From DATFNI01 sp963787205 (GTDB lineage: Bacteria > Bacteroidota > Rhodothermia > Balneolales > DATFMH01), in contig CAWBCD010000003.1 in NCBI GenBank assembly GCA_963787205.1, positions 62,001 to 126,000 of the forward strand: DNA of 64,000 nucleotides, given 5' to 3'. This document shows, in pieces, positions 25,060-33,318 of the stretch. The position numbers were made by a program, and so were the translations under genes. Each line of letters starts with the position of its first letter. The first letter of the stretch is position 1. A model generated the notes under the pieces. The model was given only the letters and a program-made list of their open reading frames with translations, was not told the DNA's origin and ran no database searches.

Positions 25060-26148
25060 TTGAGAACGATCATCCGAACCGGCATCCAACATATTCTCTT
25101 CTGGCTCACCATTGGTGTACTGATGGTGCTGATATTCGGTCCCACTTCAGGCGAGTATGGATATCTTCAAAGTCTCTTGTTTGTCTCGTTGCTGTTGCCT
25201 GTGTTGGCAGGCGCTACCTATCTGATCATTTACTACCTGGTGCCTAAGTATCTGCTGCAACGCCGCTTTGTATTATTTGGTCTCTTCACTACGTACACAT
25301 TTATAGTGGCGGCATGGGTTGGGGAGATGATAGTGATGGGTATGCTGATATTTCTCTACGAGAACGAGTTGCAGAAGATAAATCCTAGAATCCATGATAT
25401 CGGGTATCTGACAGGCATAATGTTCCTCGTAATTTTACCGGCGATCACATATCACATCACAAGGCAATGGTATAATGAGCGTGAAATGAATGCACAACTG
25501 CAGCAGGAAAAACTACAACTGGAACTGTATGCAAGACAAAAGGAACTCGATTACCTGAGGGAACAGATGCATCCCCATTTCCTGTTTAATGCGCTTAATA
25601 ATCTCTATGGGCTGACACTCGAAAAATCGGACGATGCTCCTGAGCTCGTACTTCGTCTCTCAGAATTATTGGATTACATGCTGTATCGCAGCGAACAAAA
25701 TACAGTTCCGCTTACCGATGAAATCCGGCACATTAATAATTACCTGGAGGTACAGAAAATACGCTGTGGAGACCGGCTGAATTTGTCACTTAACATCGGT
25801 GCTGGTCTGGATGGATACCGAATCGCCCCTATGCTTCTGATGCCGTTCCTGGAAAACAGTTTTAAGCACGGCGTCTCGACAACATCCGGATTGAGTTATG
25901 TGTCTGTCCGGTTGTATGTTGAAGATGGGCACCTTCATTTTGGGATAATCAACTCATTGCCGGTCAAGCGATCCGTCGAGGAACATCACGGGGTGGGATT
26001 GACCAATGTCGGCAAACGGCTGGAGTTGCTTTACGGGGACAAGTATTCCCTGCAAACAGAAGAAACAGAAAATGAATACCGGGTGGAGTTATCCATACCG
26101 CTGGAGAGGACGAGGAATGAAGAAGTGGAAGTGCATGATCGTGGATGA
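25060..26148 (+). CDS. LytS-type sensor histidine kinase
   Basis: The protein has 362 residues starting at TTG; an in-frame stop two codons upstream leaves no earlier start. Four hydrophobic segments occupy about residues 8-145, with no sensor domain outside the membrane. A coiled coil (REMNAQLQQEKLQLELYARQKELDYLREQ) leads to the His_kinase motif MHPHFLFNALNNLYGL with the phosphoaccepting His. The ATPase part has PMLLMPFLENSFKHGV and a GVGLTNVGKRLELLYG box. It overlaps the response-regulator gene by 32 bases, so the two form a pair. Confidence 0.9.
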   Translation: MRTIIRTGIQHILFWLTIGVLMVLIFGPTSGEYGYLQSLLFVSLLLPVLAGATYLIIYYLVPKYLLQRRFVLFGLFTTYTFIVAAWVGEMIVMGMLIFLYENELQKINPRIHDIGYLTGIMFLVILPAITYHITRQWYNEREMNAQLQQEKLQLELYARQKELDYLREQMHPHFLFNALNNLYGLTLEKSDDAPELVLRLSELLDYMLYRSEQNTVPLTDEIRHINNYLEVQKIRCGDRLNLSLNIGAGLDGYRIAPMLLMPFLENSFKHGVSTTSGLSYVSVRLYVEDGHLHFGIINSLPVKRSVEEHHGVGLTNVGKRLELLYGDKYSLQTEETENEYRVELSIPLERTRNEEVEVHDRG

Positions 26149-26821
26149 TGAGCCGGTGGCGATTCGCATCATCCGTCAACATTTGGAGAAACTCAATAAT
26201 TATGAGATTGTGGCCACCCGTTCAAACGCGATGGATGCCTTTGAGTACCTGGGGCAAAATGAGGTGGATCTGTTGCTGCTCGATATTGAGATGCCGGAGT
26301 TGAATGGATTGGAAATGTATCGCTCTCTGAAGAATCCGCCGGAACTGATTCTCGTCACTGCGCACCGCGATTATGCCGTGGAAGGCTTTGAAGTCAATGC
26401 AATCGACTACCTGATGAAGCCTGTGTCTTTTTCCCGTCTGCTGAAGGCTCTGCAAAGGTTTGAACATCAGCGCACCGTATCAGGTAACTCTGCTGATTCG
26501 TCATCCCAAAATCATTTCTTTGTGACCGTCGATCGCATTAAAAAGAAAATCGATCTGGAGGATATTGTTTACATAGAAAGCCTGAAGGATTATGTCCGGA
26601 TACAGACATCACGTGAAAAGATTATCACCAGGGAGACCATGACCGATATGGAGCAACAGTTGCCATCAGATCTGTTCCTGCGCATTCACCGGTCTTTCAT
26701 CATCAATATGGCCAAAATACAGACGGTCAGCTATGATGAGATTACCGTCGGAAACGAAACCCTGCCTGTTGGCCGAACCTATCGCAATGATGTCATGCGA
26801 AAACTGAACATCGACAGTTAG
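26117..26821 (+). CDS. LytTR-family response regulator
   Basis: The start at 26117 (MKKWKCMIVDDEP) has GAGGACGAGGA upstream and lies inside the kinase gene. The 234 residues comprise a receiver domain (acidic pair Asp10-Asp11, phosphoacceptor Asp56 in LLLLDIEMPELNG, Lys in YLMKPVSF) and a LytTR DNA-binding domain from about residue 130 (FFVTVDRIKKKIDLEDIVYIESLKDYVRI, FLRIHRSFIINMAKI). It is phosphorylated by the LytS-type kinase encoded upstream. Targets are unknown; the small MotA-like gene upstream is one candidate. Confidence 0.93.
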   Translation: MKKWKCMIVDDEPVAIRIIRQHLEKLNNYEIVATRSNAMDAFEYLGQNEVDLLLLDIEMPELNGLEMYRSLKNPPELILVTAHRDYAVEGFEVNAIDYLMKPVSFSRLLKALQRFEHQRTVSGNSADSSSQNHFFVTVDRIKKKIDLEDIVYIESLKDYVRIQTSREKIITRETMTDMEQQLPSDLFLRIHRSFIINMAKIQTVSYDEITVGNETLPVGRTYRNDVMRKLNIDS

Positions 26822-26911
26822 CGGATGTATGGATAATCCCCCGCGATTATCCAGCCAGTAATTATTTTGATTGCCAAATCATTACCTTGATGTACTGGCA
26901 TATCTAACCAA

Positions 26912-27748
26912 ATGTACGCCATGATACATCATACGTGGAGGAGAGAAAAGCGAAGGCTGCATTCCATTATCTTCGAGGCCGATACGCCTGCCGGTAAGGC
27001 CTTTGATATTGTATTGATCATCAGCATCATACTCAGCATTTTTGTGGTGATGTTCGACAGTGTTGCGTGGTACCGGACACTGTATGGTCTTTTGCTGTAT
27101 CGCATGGAGTGGATGTTTACGATCCTCTTTACCATCGAGTATTTTTTGAGAATGGCCACAGTGCAGCGTGCAAGTGGCTACATTTTCAGTTTCTATGGAC
27201 TTGTCGACCTGCTTGCAATTCTGCCGACTTACATCAGTATCCTGTTGCCGGGTGGTCAATATTTCGCGGTGATACGTGTTTTGCGGGTGCTAAGAGTATT
27301 CCGGGTGCTCAAAATCACAAAGTATGTTGTCGAGATGGAACAGCTGCGAAGAGCATTGCGCTCCTCCGGTCGTAAAATCGCCGTTTTCGTTTTTACGGTG
27401 ATCACCATTACTGTAATTGTTGGTTCACTGATGTACGTGATTGAAGGGGAAGAGCATGGGTTCACAAGCATACCCGTGGGCATCTATTGGGCGATTGTGA
27501 CTATGACAACGGTCGGTTATGGCGATATCGCACCGCAAACCGGTTTGGGACAGCTGCTATCCGCCTTCATCATGATACTAGGGTATGGGATCATAGCCGT
27601 GCCGACCGGTATCGTGTCGGTTGAACTTGCACGAACCAAGCCGCGAAATGTCACCACCCAGTATTGTCCGAACTGCTCAAGAGAAGGTCATGATGCAGAC
27701 GCTGTTTTTTGCAAATATTGCGGTGAACGGTTGAACGATAAACAGTGA
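26912..27748 (+). CDS. Voltage-gated potassium channel with C-terminal zinc ribbon
   Basis: The protein has 278 residues; an alternative start is the fourth codon (26921). It has the six-segment Kv layout. S1-S3 lie at about 30-110. S4 (122-137) carries regularly spaced arginines, IRVLRVLRVFRVLKIT. The pore follows with the selectivity filter TTVGYGD (199-205), then S6. After S6 a short tail ends in a zinc ribbon with Cys252, Cys255, Cys267 and Cys270 (CPNC and CKYC). This combination is found in some bacterial Kv-like channels. Potassium selectivity is expected from GYG. The gene follows the LytTR pair by 90 bases. Confidence 0.92.
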   Translation: MYAMIHHTWRREKRRLHSIIFEADTPAGKAFDIVLIISIILSIFVVMFDSVAWYRTLYGLLLYRMEWMFTILFTIEYFLRMATVQRASGYIFSFYGLVDLLAILPTYISILLPGGQYFAVIRVLRVLRVFRVLKITKYVVEMEQLRRALRSSGRKIAVFVFTVITITVIVGSLMYVIEGEEHGFTSIPVGIYWAIVTMTTVGYGDIAPQTGLGQLLSAFIMILGYGIIAVPTGIVSVELARTKPRNVTTQYCPNCSREGHDADAVFCKYCGERLNDKQ

Positions 27749-27801
27749 TCTGATACGGCCAGAATCAAACCGTTTGTTGGTCCTTCTTCAGAATCCTGAA
27801 T

Positions 27802-29499
27802 TCATGGGGACGGCAGGTTTTCGTCTTCCATCTCTATATCCGGCTCACCCAGATGCTCGATAACACGTTCGGTTGGCAGGCGCATGTTCACAGCAAGCCA
27901 CATTACGAGTGCCGAAAATGCAGCAAGAACCACAATCGACCAACCGGTGCTCAACAGGCAGAGGTTGCCGGCGTGCTTGGAAGCTTCAGGATACGAACCC
28001 AGCCAACTGATAAATACGAGTCCTACCAGCCATACGATTACCCAGGTGCCGGAACGCATTTCAAGTGGAGGAGTTGTCTCTTTGTTTTTCCACTCATGAA
28101 GTATAAGTACCACGTAGCCAAGGAGTACGGCGATAAACAGCTTCCAGTCTGTGCCCCATCCGGCCCAGTAGACGATGAGGTTTGACGAGAGGAACGCGAG
28201 ATATGCTACGGTTACGGCACCCGGTAGACGGAATGGGCGTTCCTGATTGGGTATCTGATGTCGCATGGCTATGACCGTCAGTGGTCCCGAGCCGAATGAG
28301 AGTACAGTCGCAGAGGTAACGAACCCGACCAGTTTCTGCCATCCGGGGAACGGCAGAAAGAAAATCATCCCGACAATAAAAGTCAGAATCACGCTCACCC
28401 AGGGTACACCTCGTTCATTCACCTTGGCCAGTGATTTGGGGGCGTTGCCGTTACGGCCGATAGCATAGGAGATGCGTGCGGTGACCGTCGTATAAATCAA
28501 TCCGGTATCGGCAGGTGAGATAAAAGCGTCGATGTAGAGCAAAATGGCCAGCCAGCTTATACCCATGGCGCCGGCCAGGGCAGCCAGCGGTCCGTAGGCA
28601 GCCGCAATGTCATTGAGACCACCGGTAAAGCTGGTGCCGATATGCGCCCAACCGTTGCTCAATGCCTCGGTTGGCAGGGCGCCGATGAACGCAACCTGAA
28701 GCGCCACATAGAGTCCGGCTGTGATCAAGACCGAACCAATGATGGCGATCGGGACATTTCTTTGCGGGTTACGTGTCTCTCCGGCTAATTCCACACCTTG
28801 CCGGAATCCCAGGTAAGAGAAGACGATACCGGCTGTGGCGATCGAAGTGAATACCCCGCTCCAGCCGAAAGGCATGAAACCGCCCGCTGTTGCCTGGGTA
28901 AAGTCAGACCGGTGGAAAACAGTGAATAAAAACGTGATGATCACCACCAGTATGATGACCAACTTCCACCACACGAGCGTGTTATTGAGCCTTGCAAACC
29001 ACCGGATGCCGATCACATTGATCAGACTGAAGACGGCCAGCATACCAACCGCCACAAAAAAACCGGCCACCGTCAAAACCGGCACACCGGCTTCGAGATG
29101 CTGCAACCACGGGATATAATTGGTTGCATACTGCAATGCCGCTTCAACTTCGATCGAGGTCGTTGACGCTGCCGCTACCCACGTGATCCAGCCCAGAGTG
29201 TAACTGGCAAAGGAACCAAAGCTGTAATGCGGGAACCGGACAACACCTCCCGATATCGGGAACATAGTGCCAAGTTCTGCGTAGCAGAGGCCAATGAGAA
29301 TGATCATCACGCCACCAATCGCCCAGGCAATGATCGACGCCGGCCCGGCAATTTCAGCGGCGTTCAATGCACCAAACAACCAGCCGGAGCCGATAATTGA
29401 TCCAATTGCGGTAAATAGCAGGCCGATGATTCCTATGTCCCGCCTCAGATGCTTGTCGTCAGCGGCTTTGCGGCGTATGGTCTTGGTTGTGTTCTCCAT
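27802..29499 (-). CDS. APC-superfamily amino acid permease
   Basis: The protein has 565 residues with about 12-14 membrane spans. The N-terminal motif GLLFTAIGSIIGSGWLFGALNAAEIAGPASIIAW is the APC substrate-binding unwound helix (IGSGW), and YAELGTMFPISGGVVRFPHYSFG follows. FRQGVELAGETRNPQRNVPIAI is the conserved loop after TM6. It probably imports amino acids or exchanges them. It is transcribed convergently with the ion channel and appears monocistronic. Substrate cannot be assigned. Confidence 0.9.
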   Translation of the reverse strand: MENTTKTIRRKAADDKHLRRDIGIIGLLFTAIGSIIGSGWLFGALNAAEIAGPASIIAWAIGGVMIILIGLCYAELGTMFPISGGVVRFPHYSFGSFASYTLGWITWVAAASTTSIEVEAALQYATNYIPWLQHLEAGVPVLTVAGFFVAVGMLAVFSLINVIGIRWFARLNNTLVWWKLVIILVVIITFLFTVFHRSDFTQATAGGFMPFGWSGVFTSIATAGIVFSYLGFRQGVELAGETRNPQRNVPIAIIGSVLITAGLYVALQVAFIGALPTEALSNGWAHIGTSFTGGLNDIAAAYGPLAALAGAMGISWLAILLYIDAFISPADTGLIYTTVTARISYAIGRNGNAPKSLAKVNERGVPWVSVILTFIVGMIFFLPFPGWQKLVGFVTSATVLSFGSGPLTVIAMRHQIPNQERPFRLPGAVTVAYLAFLSSNLIVYWAGWGTDWKLFIAVLLGYVVLILHEWKNKETTPPLEMRSGTWVIVWLVGLVFISWLGSYPEASKHAGNLCLLSTGWSIVVLAAFSALVMWLAVNMRLPTERVIEHLGEPDIEMEDENLPSP

Positions 29500-29966
29500 G
29501 ATTATTATCCTTTGTAAAAAAATGCAAAATGGGTGCTACGCTGAGTCTTAATACCGGTCAGATTCGTATGACTGCTGAAACCATCGTCCGGGTCACACAC
29601 AACCCGAATTGATTTTCCTGACATCCAATCTCAAAATATCTGAGTGTATTACCCTTTGTATATCAAATGGTTACAGAAGTAAGTCCGCCATCGTATGATG
29701 TCGATGATAATGAGTACGGTAATAACTCAGGTCAATGAAATCAGCAATACTATCAGCGATGGAAGAATATCTGTATAACATTCTAAATACACAAAAAACC
29801 CGTCGGTCATCCAACGGTTTATCAATTGTGAAGTGTTCCGCATCATTCCCCAGGATTGTGTTGAATTTGAATTCCCGTTCAAATCCCTAGTCACCTGTGT
29901 ACGGAAAAACCTGCATAATTCCTTACTTTCCAACTGAGCAGAATCTAACGATAAATGACGGGGAAC
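29500..29966. other. Gene-free stretch between divergent permease and EVE genes
   Basis: About 465 bases hold the divergent control regions. A minus-strand frame here (29727-30134) overlaps the EVE gene antisense and shows no family features. I see no RNA gene, repeat or clear promoter. Confidence 0.4.
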
Positions 29967-30446
29967 ATGAAGCGAAACTACTGGTTGATGAAATCCGAGC
30001 CGTACGCCTTCAGCATCGACGATCTCAGAAATACAGAAAATCAGACGACCTCGTGGGATGGTGTGAGGAATTATGAGGCACGCAACATCATGCGGGATAA
30101 AATGAAGAAAGGGGATAGGGTCCTTTTTTATCACTCTAATGTAAAACCGCCTGAAATTGTTGGGACCATGGTTGTATCATCAGATCCCTATCCGGATAAA
30201 TCACAGTTCGATCCCGACAGCGACTATTTCGATTCGACAAGTTCCGGGGATGATCCTAGGTGGATACTGGTGGATGTTACTTTCAGCCAAAAATTTGACA
30301 AGCCGGTAACCCGGGACCAGATAAAGAAAGATCCTGTTCTTAAAGATATGGTCCTTCTGAAGCGGTTTCGCTTATCCATAACACCGGTTACTGAAAAGGA
30401 ATGGAACCGGATCCACGAACTGGCCGGAGCCAATTCAAGTACTTAA
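29967..30446 (+). CDS. EVE-domain protein
   Basis: The start at 29967 (MKRNYWLMKSEP) fits the family and has GGGGAAC upstream; an ATG four codons earlier is also possible. The 159 residues cover a complete EVE domain: YWLMKSEPYAFSIDDL, TSWDGVRNYEARNIMRDKMKKGDRVLFYHSN, PPEIVGTMVVS, and WILVDVTF. The fold resembles PUA/YTH and recognises modified bases in DNA or RNA in characterised members. EVE proteins are sometimes part of defence or RNA-modification loci; no such partner is visible here. AAGTACTT occurs at the end of the gene. Confidence 0.92.
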   Translation: MKRNYWLMKSEPYAFSIDDLRNTENQTTSWDGVRNYEARNIMRDKMKKGDRVLFYHSNVKPPEIVGTMVVSSDPYPDKSQFDPDSDYFDSTSSGDDPRWILVDVTFSQKFDKPVTRDQIKKDPVLKDMVLLKRFRLSITPVTEKEWNRIHELAGANSST

Positions 30447-30587
30447 AATTTTGCATGGGAATTAAAAAAGAAAAATAGCAACACGGGTGTCCGAATTAAA
30501 CAGATCCATATCATCCTTAACCAATTAACCTTTCGGAATGGGTTCAACTTTAAGTACTTTAGTCACTCTAAGTACTTAGAAGTACTT
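30437..30587. promoter_or_regulatory. Four AAGTACTT palindromes upstream of the dCTP deaminase-like gene
   Basis: The 8-base palindrome AAGTACTT occurs at 30437, 30552, 30570 and 30580, the last three within 36 bases and just 25 bases before the next start codon. Such clustering in a short intergenic region suggests an operator or binding array for a repressor. No regulator is identified. Confidence 0.45.
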
Positions 30588-30612
30588 AACTCATTCTAGT
30601 CTTTATAGCAAT

Positions 30613-31794
30613 ATGCCAGTTAAGACATTAAATCTTACAAGACCTGGGATACTTCCCGTTCAAATCCTGCGGTCGCTGATACAGCAGTCCATGATTACGG
30701 CGCCGGATCATTACCCGATAGAGGATAACCAACTCCAGCCAAATTCTATTGATCTTCGGCTGGGCGAAGTGGCTTACCGTGTGCGCTGCAGTTTTCTGCC
30801 GGAGAACGAGAGCGTGGAGGCGAAATTAGGCAGGCTCACACAGCATTCGTTTTCCATTGTCGATGGTGCCGTGCTCGAGCCCAACTGTACTTATATTATT
30901 CCGCTTTTGGAAGAGGTTCATTTGCCTGATTATGGGGACCTGCGACAAAATATCAACAGCAGTGAGTTGCACTTTCGTGAACCGTTGAGTGCCCGCACCA
31001 ATCCTAAAAGTTCTACCGGACGGCTCGATATATTTACCAGGGTCATCACCGACCACTCACATCGTTTTGAGGAGGTTACTCCGGGATATTCCGGCAAGTT
31101 ATATCTCGAAGTGGTACCCAAGACTTTTTCCATCCGGGTCCGGACAGGACATCGCCTAAACCAGTTGCGTATTCGCCACGGATCTGCCCGATTGACGGAC
31201 CAGGATATTGCAAAGGTCCATCAGGTAGATCCTGTGTTATTTGATGATCAACATAACCCGCTGAAAACCAGCAATTTGAAATTGCAGGATGGGTTGTTCA
31301 TGAGCGTAAGTCTGAAGGCAGGAAAGGACAAGATCATTGGATACAAGGCACGCAAAAATCGCGACCTGATTGATCTGGATCGTGTCAATTATTACAATGT
31401 CACAGATTTTTGGGAACCCATTCACGCGGACAGTGGAGATGCCGTTATTCTTGAGCCGGAGGCCTTTTATATCTTTTCCTCCAAAGAACGATGCCGGATA
31501 CCTGCTCAGCTTGCCGCGGAAATGGTTCCCTACGATACCGGCTCCGGGGAACTTCGTACCCATTATGCCGGTTTCTTTGACTCAGGGTTTGGTGGTTCCG
31601 TTAAAGCTGGAGGAGCGCGCGCCGTACTGGAAGTCCGCTCCCATGATGTTCCATTTTTAATCGAAGACGGGCAAACCTTTTTCCGGATGGTCTTCGAACC
31701 TAACACGGAAACGCCTGAATTTATTTACGGCGAAGAAATAAATAGCAACTACCAGGGCCAGGATTTGAAATTAGGGAAGCATTTTAAAACATAG
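30613..31794 (+). CDS. 2'-deoxycytidine 5'-triphosphate deaminase family protein
   Basis: The protein has 393 residues, about twice a single Dcd unit. The N-terminal half has LPVQILRSLIQQSMIT and QLQPNSIDLRLGEVAYRV, then SARTNPKSSTGRLDIFTRVITD and GYSGKLYLEVVPKTFSIRV. The second half repeats the theme (MVPYDTGSGELRTHYAGFFDSGFG, KAGGARAVLEVRSHDVPFLIEDGQTFFRMVFE). This two-domain arrangement matches the long 2'-deoxycytidine triphosphate deaminases (COG0717). It would convert dCTP to dUTP for thymidylate synthesis, upstream of the dUTPase step encoded at 48025. The AAGTACTT array lies before it. Confidence 0.9.
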   Translation: MPVKTLNLTRPGILPVQILRSLIQQSMITAPDHYPIEDNQLQPNSIDLRLGEVAYRVRCSFLPENESVEAKLGRLTQHSFSIVDGAVLEPNCTYIIPLLEEVHLPDYGDLRQNINSSELHFREPLSARTNPKSSTGRLDIFTRVITDHSHRFEEVTPGYSGKLYLEVVPKTFSIRVRTGHRLNQLRIRHGSARLTDQDIAKVHQVDPVLFDDQHNPLKTSNLKLQDGLFMSVSLKAGKDKIIGYKARKNRDLIDLDRVNYYNVTDFWEPIHADSGDAVILEPEAFYIFSSKERCRIPAQLAAEMVPYDTGSGELRTHYAGFFDSGFGGSVKAGGARAVLEVRSHDVPFLIEDGQTFFRMVFEPNTETPEFIYGEEINSNYQGQDLKLGKHFKT

Positions 31795-31803
31795 GTCAGG
31801 CTC

Positions 31804-32010
31804 ATGACGGACAAAACGATTGTCATGTGCGTTTGTCATTGTAAAACGTTCAAAGAGATCAAAGAATACGCTCAGGCGCACAATATCAAAACGACCGATG
31901 AACTTGTTTGCAGGAAAATATGTGGCCGTGGATGTGGGTTATGCTACCCTTATGTGGAGAAAGTATTGCGGACAGGAGAGACGGCATTCCGACCGGGGGA
32001 TATCTATTAG
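31804..32010 (+). CDS. BFD-like [2Fe-2S] ferredoxin
   Basis: This 68-residue protein begins 9 bases after the deaminase stop, with CAGG upstream. Cysteines are arranged as CVCHCK near the N-terminus and CRKICGRGCGLCYPY later, the C-x-C then C-x2-C pattern of the bacterioferritin-associated ferredoxin (BFD) domain. It is probably a small electron carrier for iron release or an assembly role. No bacterioferritin gene is in the window. Confidence 0.82.
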   Translation: MTDKTIVMCVCHCKTFKEIKEYAQAHNIKTTDELVCRKICGRGCGLCYPYVEKVLRTGETAFRPGDIY

Positions 32011-32161
32011 TCAAAGGGATTAATGGGAAATTGATTTACGAACACGGATTAGCGATTTTTGAATTATGAAATTAAAAGACAAATCGAAAATCCTTGTTCT
32101 GCAATCAATCCTGCTTGCTGGTCGATTGATTACCACTACCACTTAGTTGTTGCTGTTGCCT

Positions 32162-32863
32162 ATGAACCTGTTTTATGCGCCACCTGAACAATGCGCCGAT
32201 GATGTTATTTATCTGAGGGATGATGAGGCTCACCATGTTGCTCACGTGTTGCGCTACAAAACAGGTGATGCCATATCGGTCGTGGATGGCAAAGGAAGCT
32301 GGTTTGACGGAGAGATCATCACGATCTCAAAAAAGGAGGTAGCTATTACTGTCAAAAAGTCCCGGCATCTCGTGGTGGAAAAAAAGCTTAAACACCGGAT
32401 TCTGGCTCTGGGATTGATTAAAAACAGACAGCGTCTGGAGTTCGCGGTTGAGAAGGCGGTGGAGCTCGGCGCAACCGGGATAGTGCTGTTCCAGAGCCAG
32501 AATACAGAACGCGAGAAGGTACGAATGGACCGTTTGGATTTGATCGCTATAAGTGCCATGAAACAATCCCTCCGGGCCTGGCTTCCGGAAGTCCGGTTCC
32601 TTTCGTCTATTTCCAATCTGGTCGAAGAGTACAGGGATTGCCACATGTTGCTGGCACACGAGAAACACGATGGCACAGCTGAGGTAAAGCCGGAATGGCT
32701 GAATAATGACAGGATATTGGTATTAATAGGACCGGAGGGCGGATTCACTGACGATGAAGTAGAATCACTCACCCAATCCGGGGCAGAACTGGTTTCTCTT
32801 GGAGAGTACCGCCTGCGCGCCGAAACTGCTGCCATCGCTTTCCTGGCCCGGTTGATTGAATGA
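32162..32863 (+). CDS. rsmE: 16S rRNA m3U1498 methyltransferase RsmE
   Basis: The ATG at 32162 (MNLFYAPPEQ) matches the usual RsmE start; a TTG five codons earlier is less likely. The 233-residue length is normal. The N-terminal PUA-like part contains DEAHHVAHVLRYKTGD, and the SPOUT knot has ILALGLIKNRQRLEFAVEKAVELGATGIVLFQSQ, LIGPEGGFTDDEV and LGEYRLRAETAAIAFLA. It methylates N3 of U1498 in 16S rRNA. It appears to be the last gene of a short plus-strand group. Confidence 0.95.
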   Translation: MNLFYAPPEQCADDVIYLRDDEAHHVAHVLRYKTGDAISVVDGKGSWFDGEIITISKKEVAITVKKSRHLVVEKKLKHRILALGLIKNRQRLEFAVEKAVELGATGIVLFQSQNTEREKVRMDRLDLIAISAMKQSLRAWLPEVRFLSSISNLVEEYRDCHMLLAHEKHDGTAEVKPEWLNNDRILVLIGPEGGFTDDEVESLTQSGAELVSLGEYRLRAETAAIAFLARLIE

Positions 32864-33318
32864 ACAGGACTTTTTGAGGACTGAACAAGAATACTGCTGT
32901 AGTTAGTTTTCCGGATCCGCGATGAAATCAGCCGATGTTGTACCTATTAAGGCGTGATAAAGCTCAACGTACACTATGGATTTAATTTGTTAACTTTGTG
33001 CATCTTTTGTGGGTCCCTGTGTATCCGGTGAGTTTAAAAATTGAACCACAAGCCTTGTCGTCACATTTTAATGCCGGGACGATCTCCAGTGGGGTCAGAC
33101 CTGCAGAATCATGGCCGGTGATATTGTCCCCGGACGAGAAATGGTTTTAATCAAACAGGGGGGAGTATCTATTTTCCGGAGTATTTATTTTATATCCATT
33201 GAATAATAAAATCGAATTGATTAAATAAAATAGAAGGACGTTTATGCTTCGATGAAGAAGCCAGACTTTTAAAATCTTTTTTAAAAATGAATACAAGATA
33301 ATTTAAGTGGAGGAGCAC
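32864..33318. other. Gene-free stretch
   Basis: About 455 bases lie between rsmE and the large glycoside hydrolase gene. It becomes AT-rich from 33180. I see no gene, tRNA or strong hairpin. A GGAGGAGCAC ribosome site ends the stretch. Confidence 0.4.
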
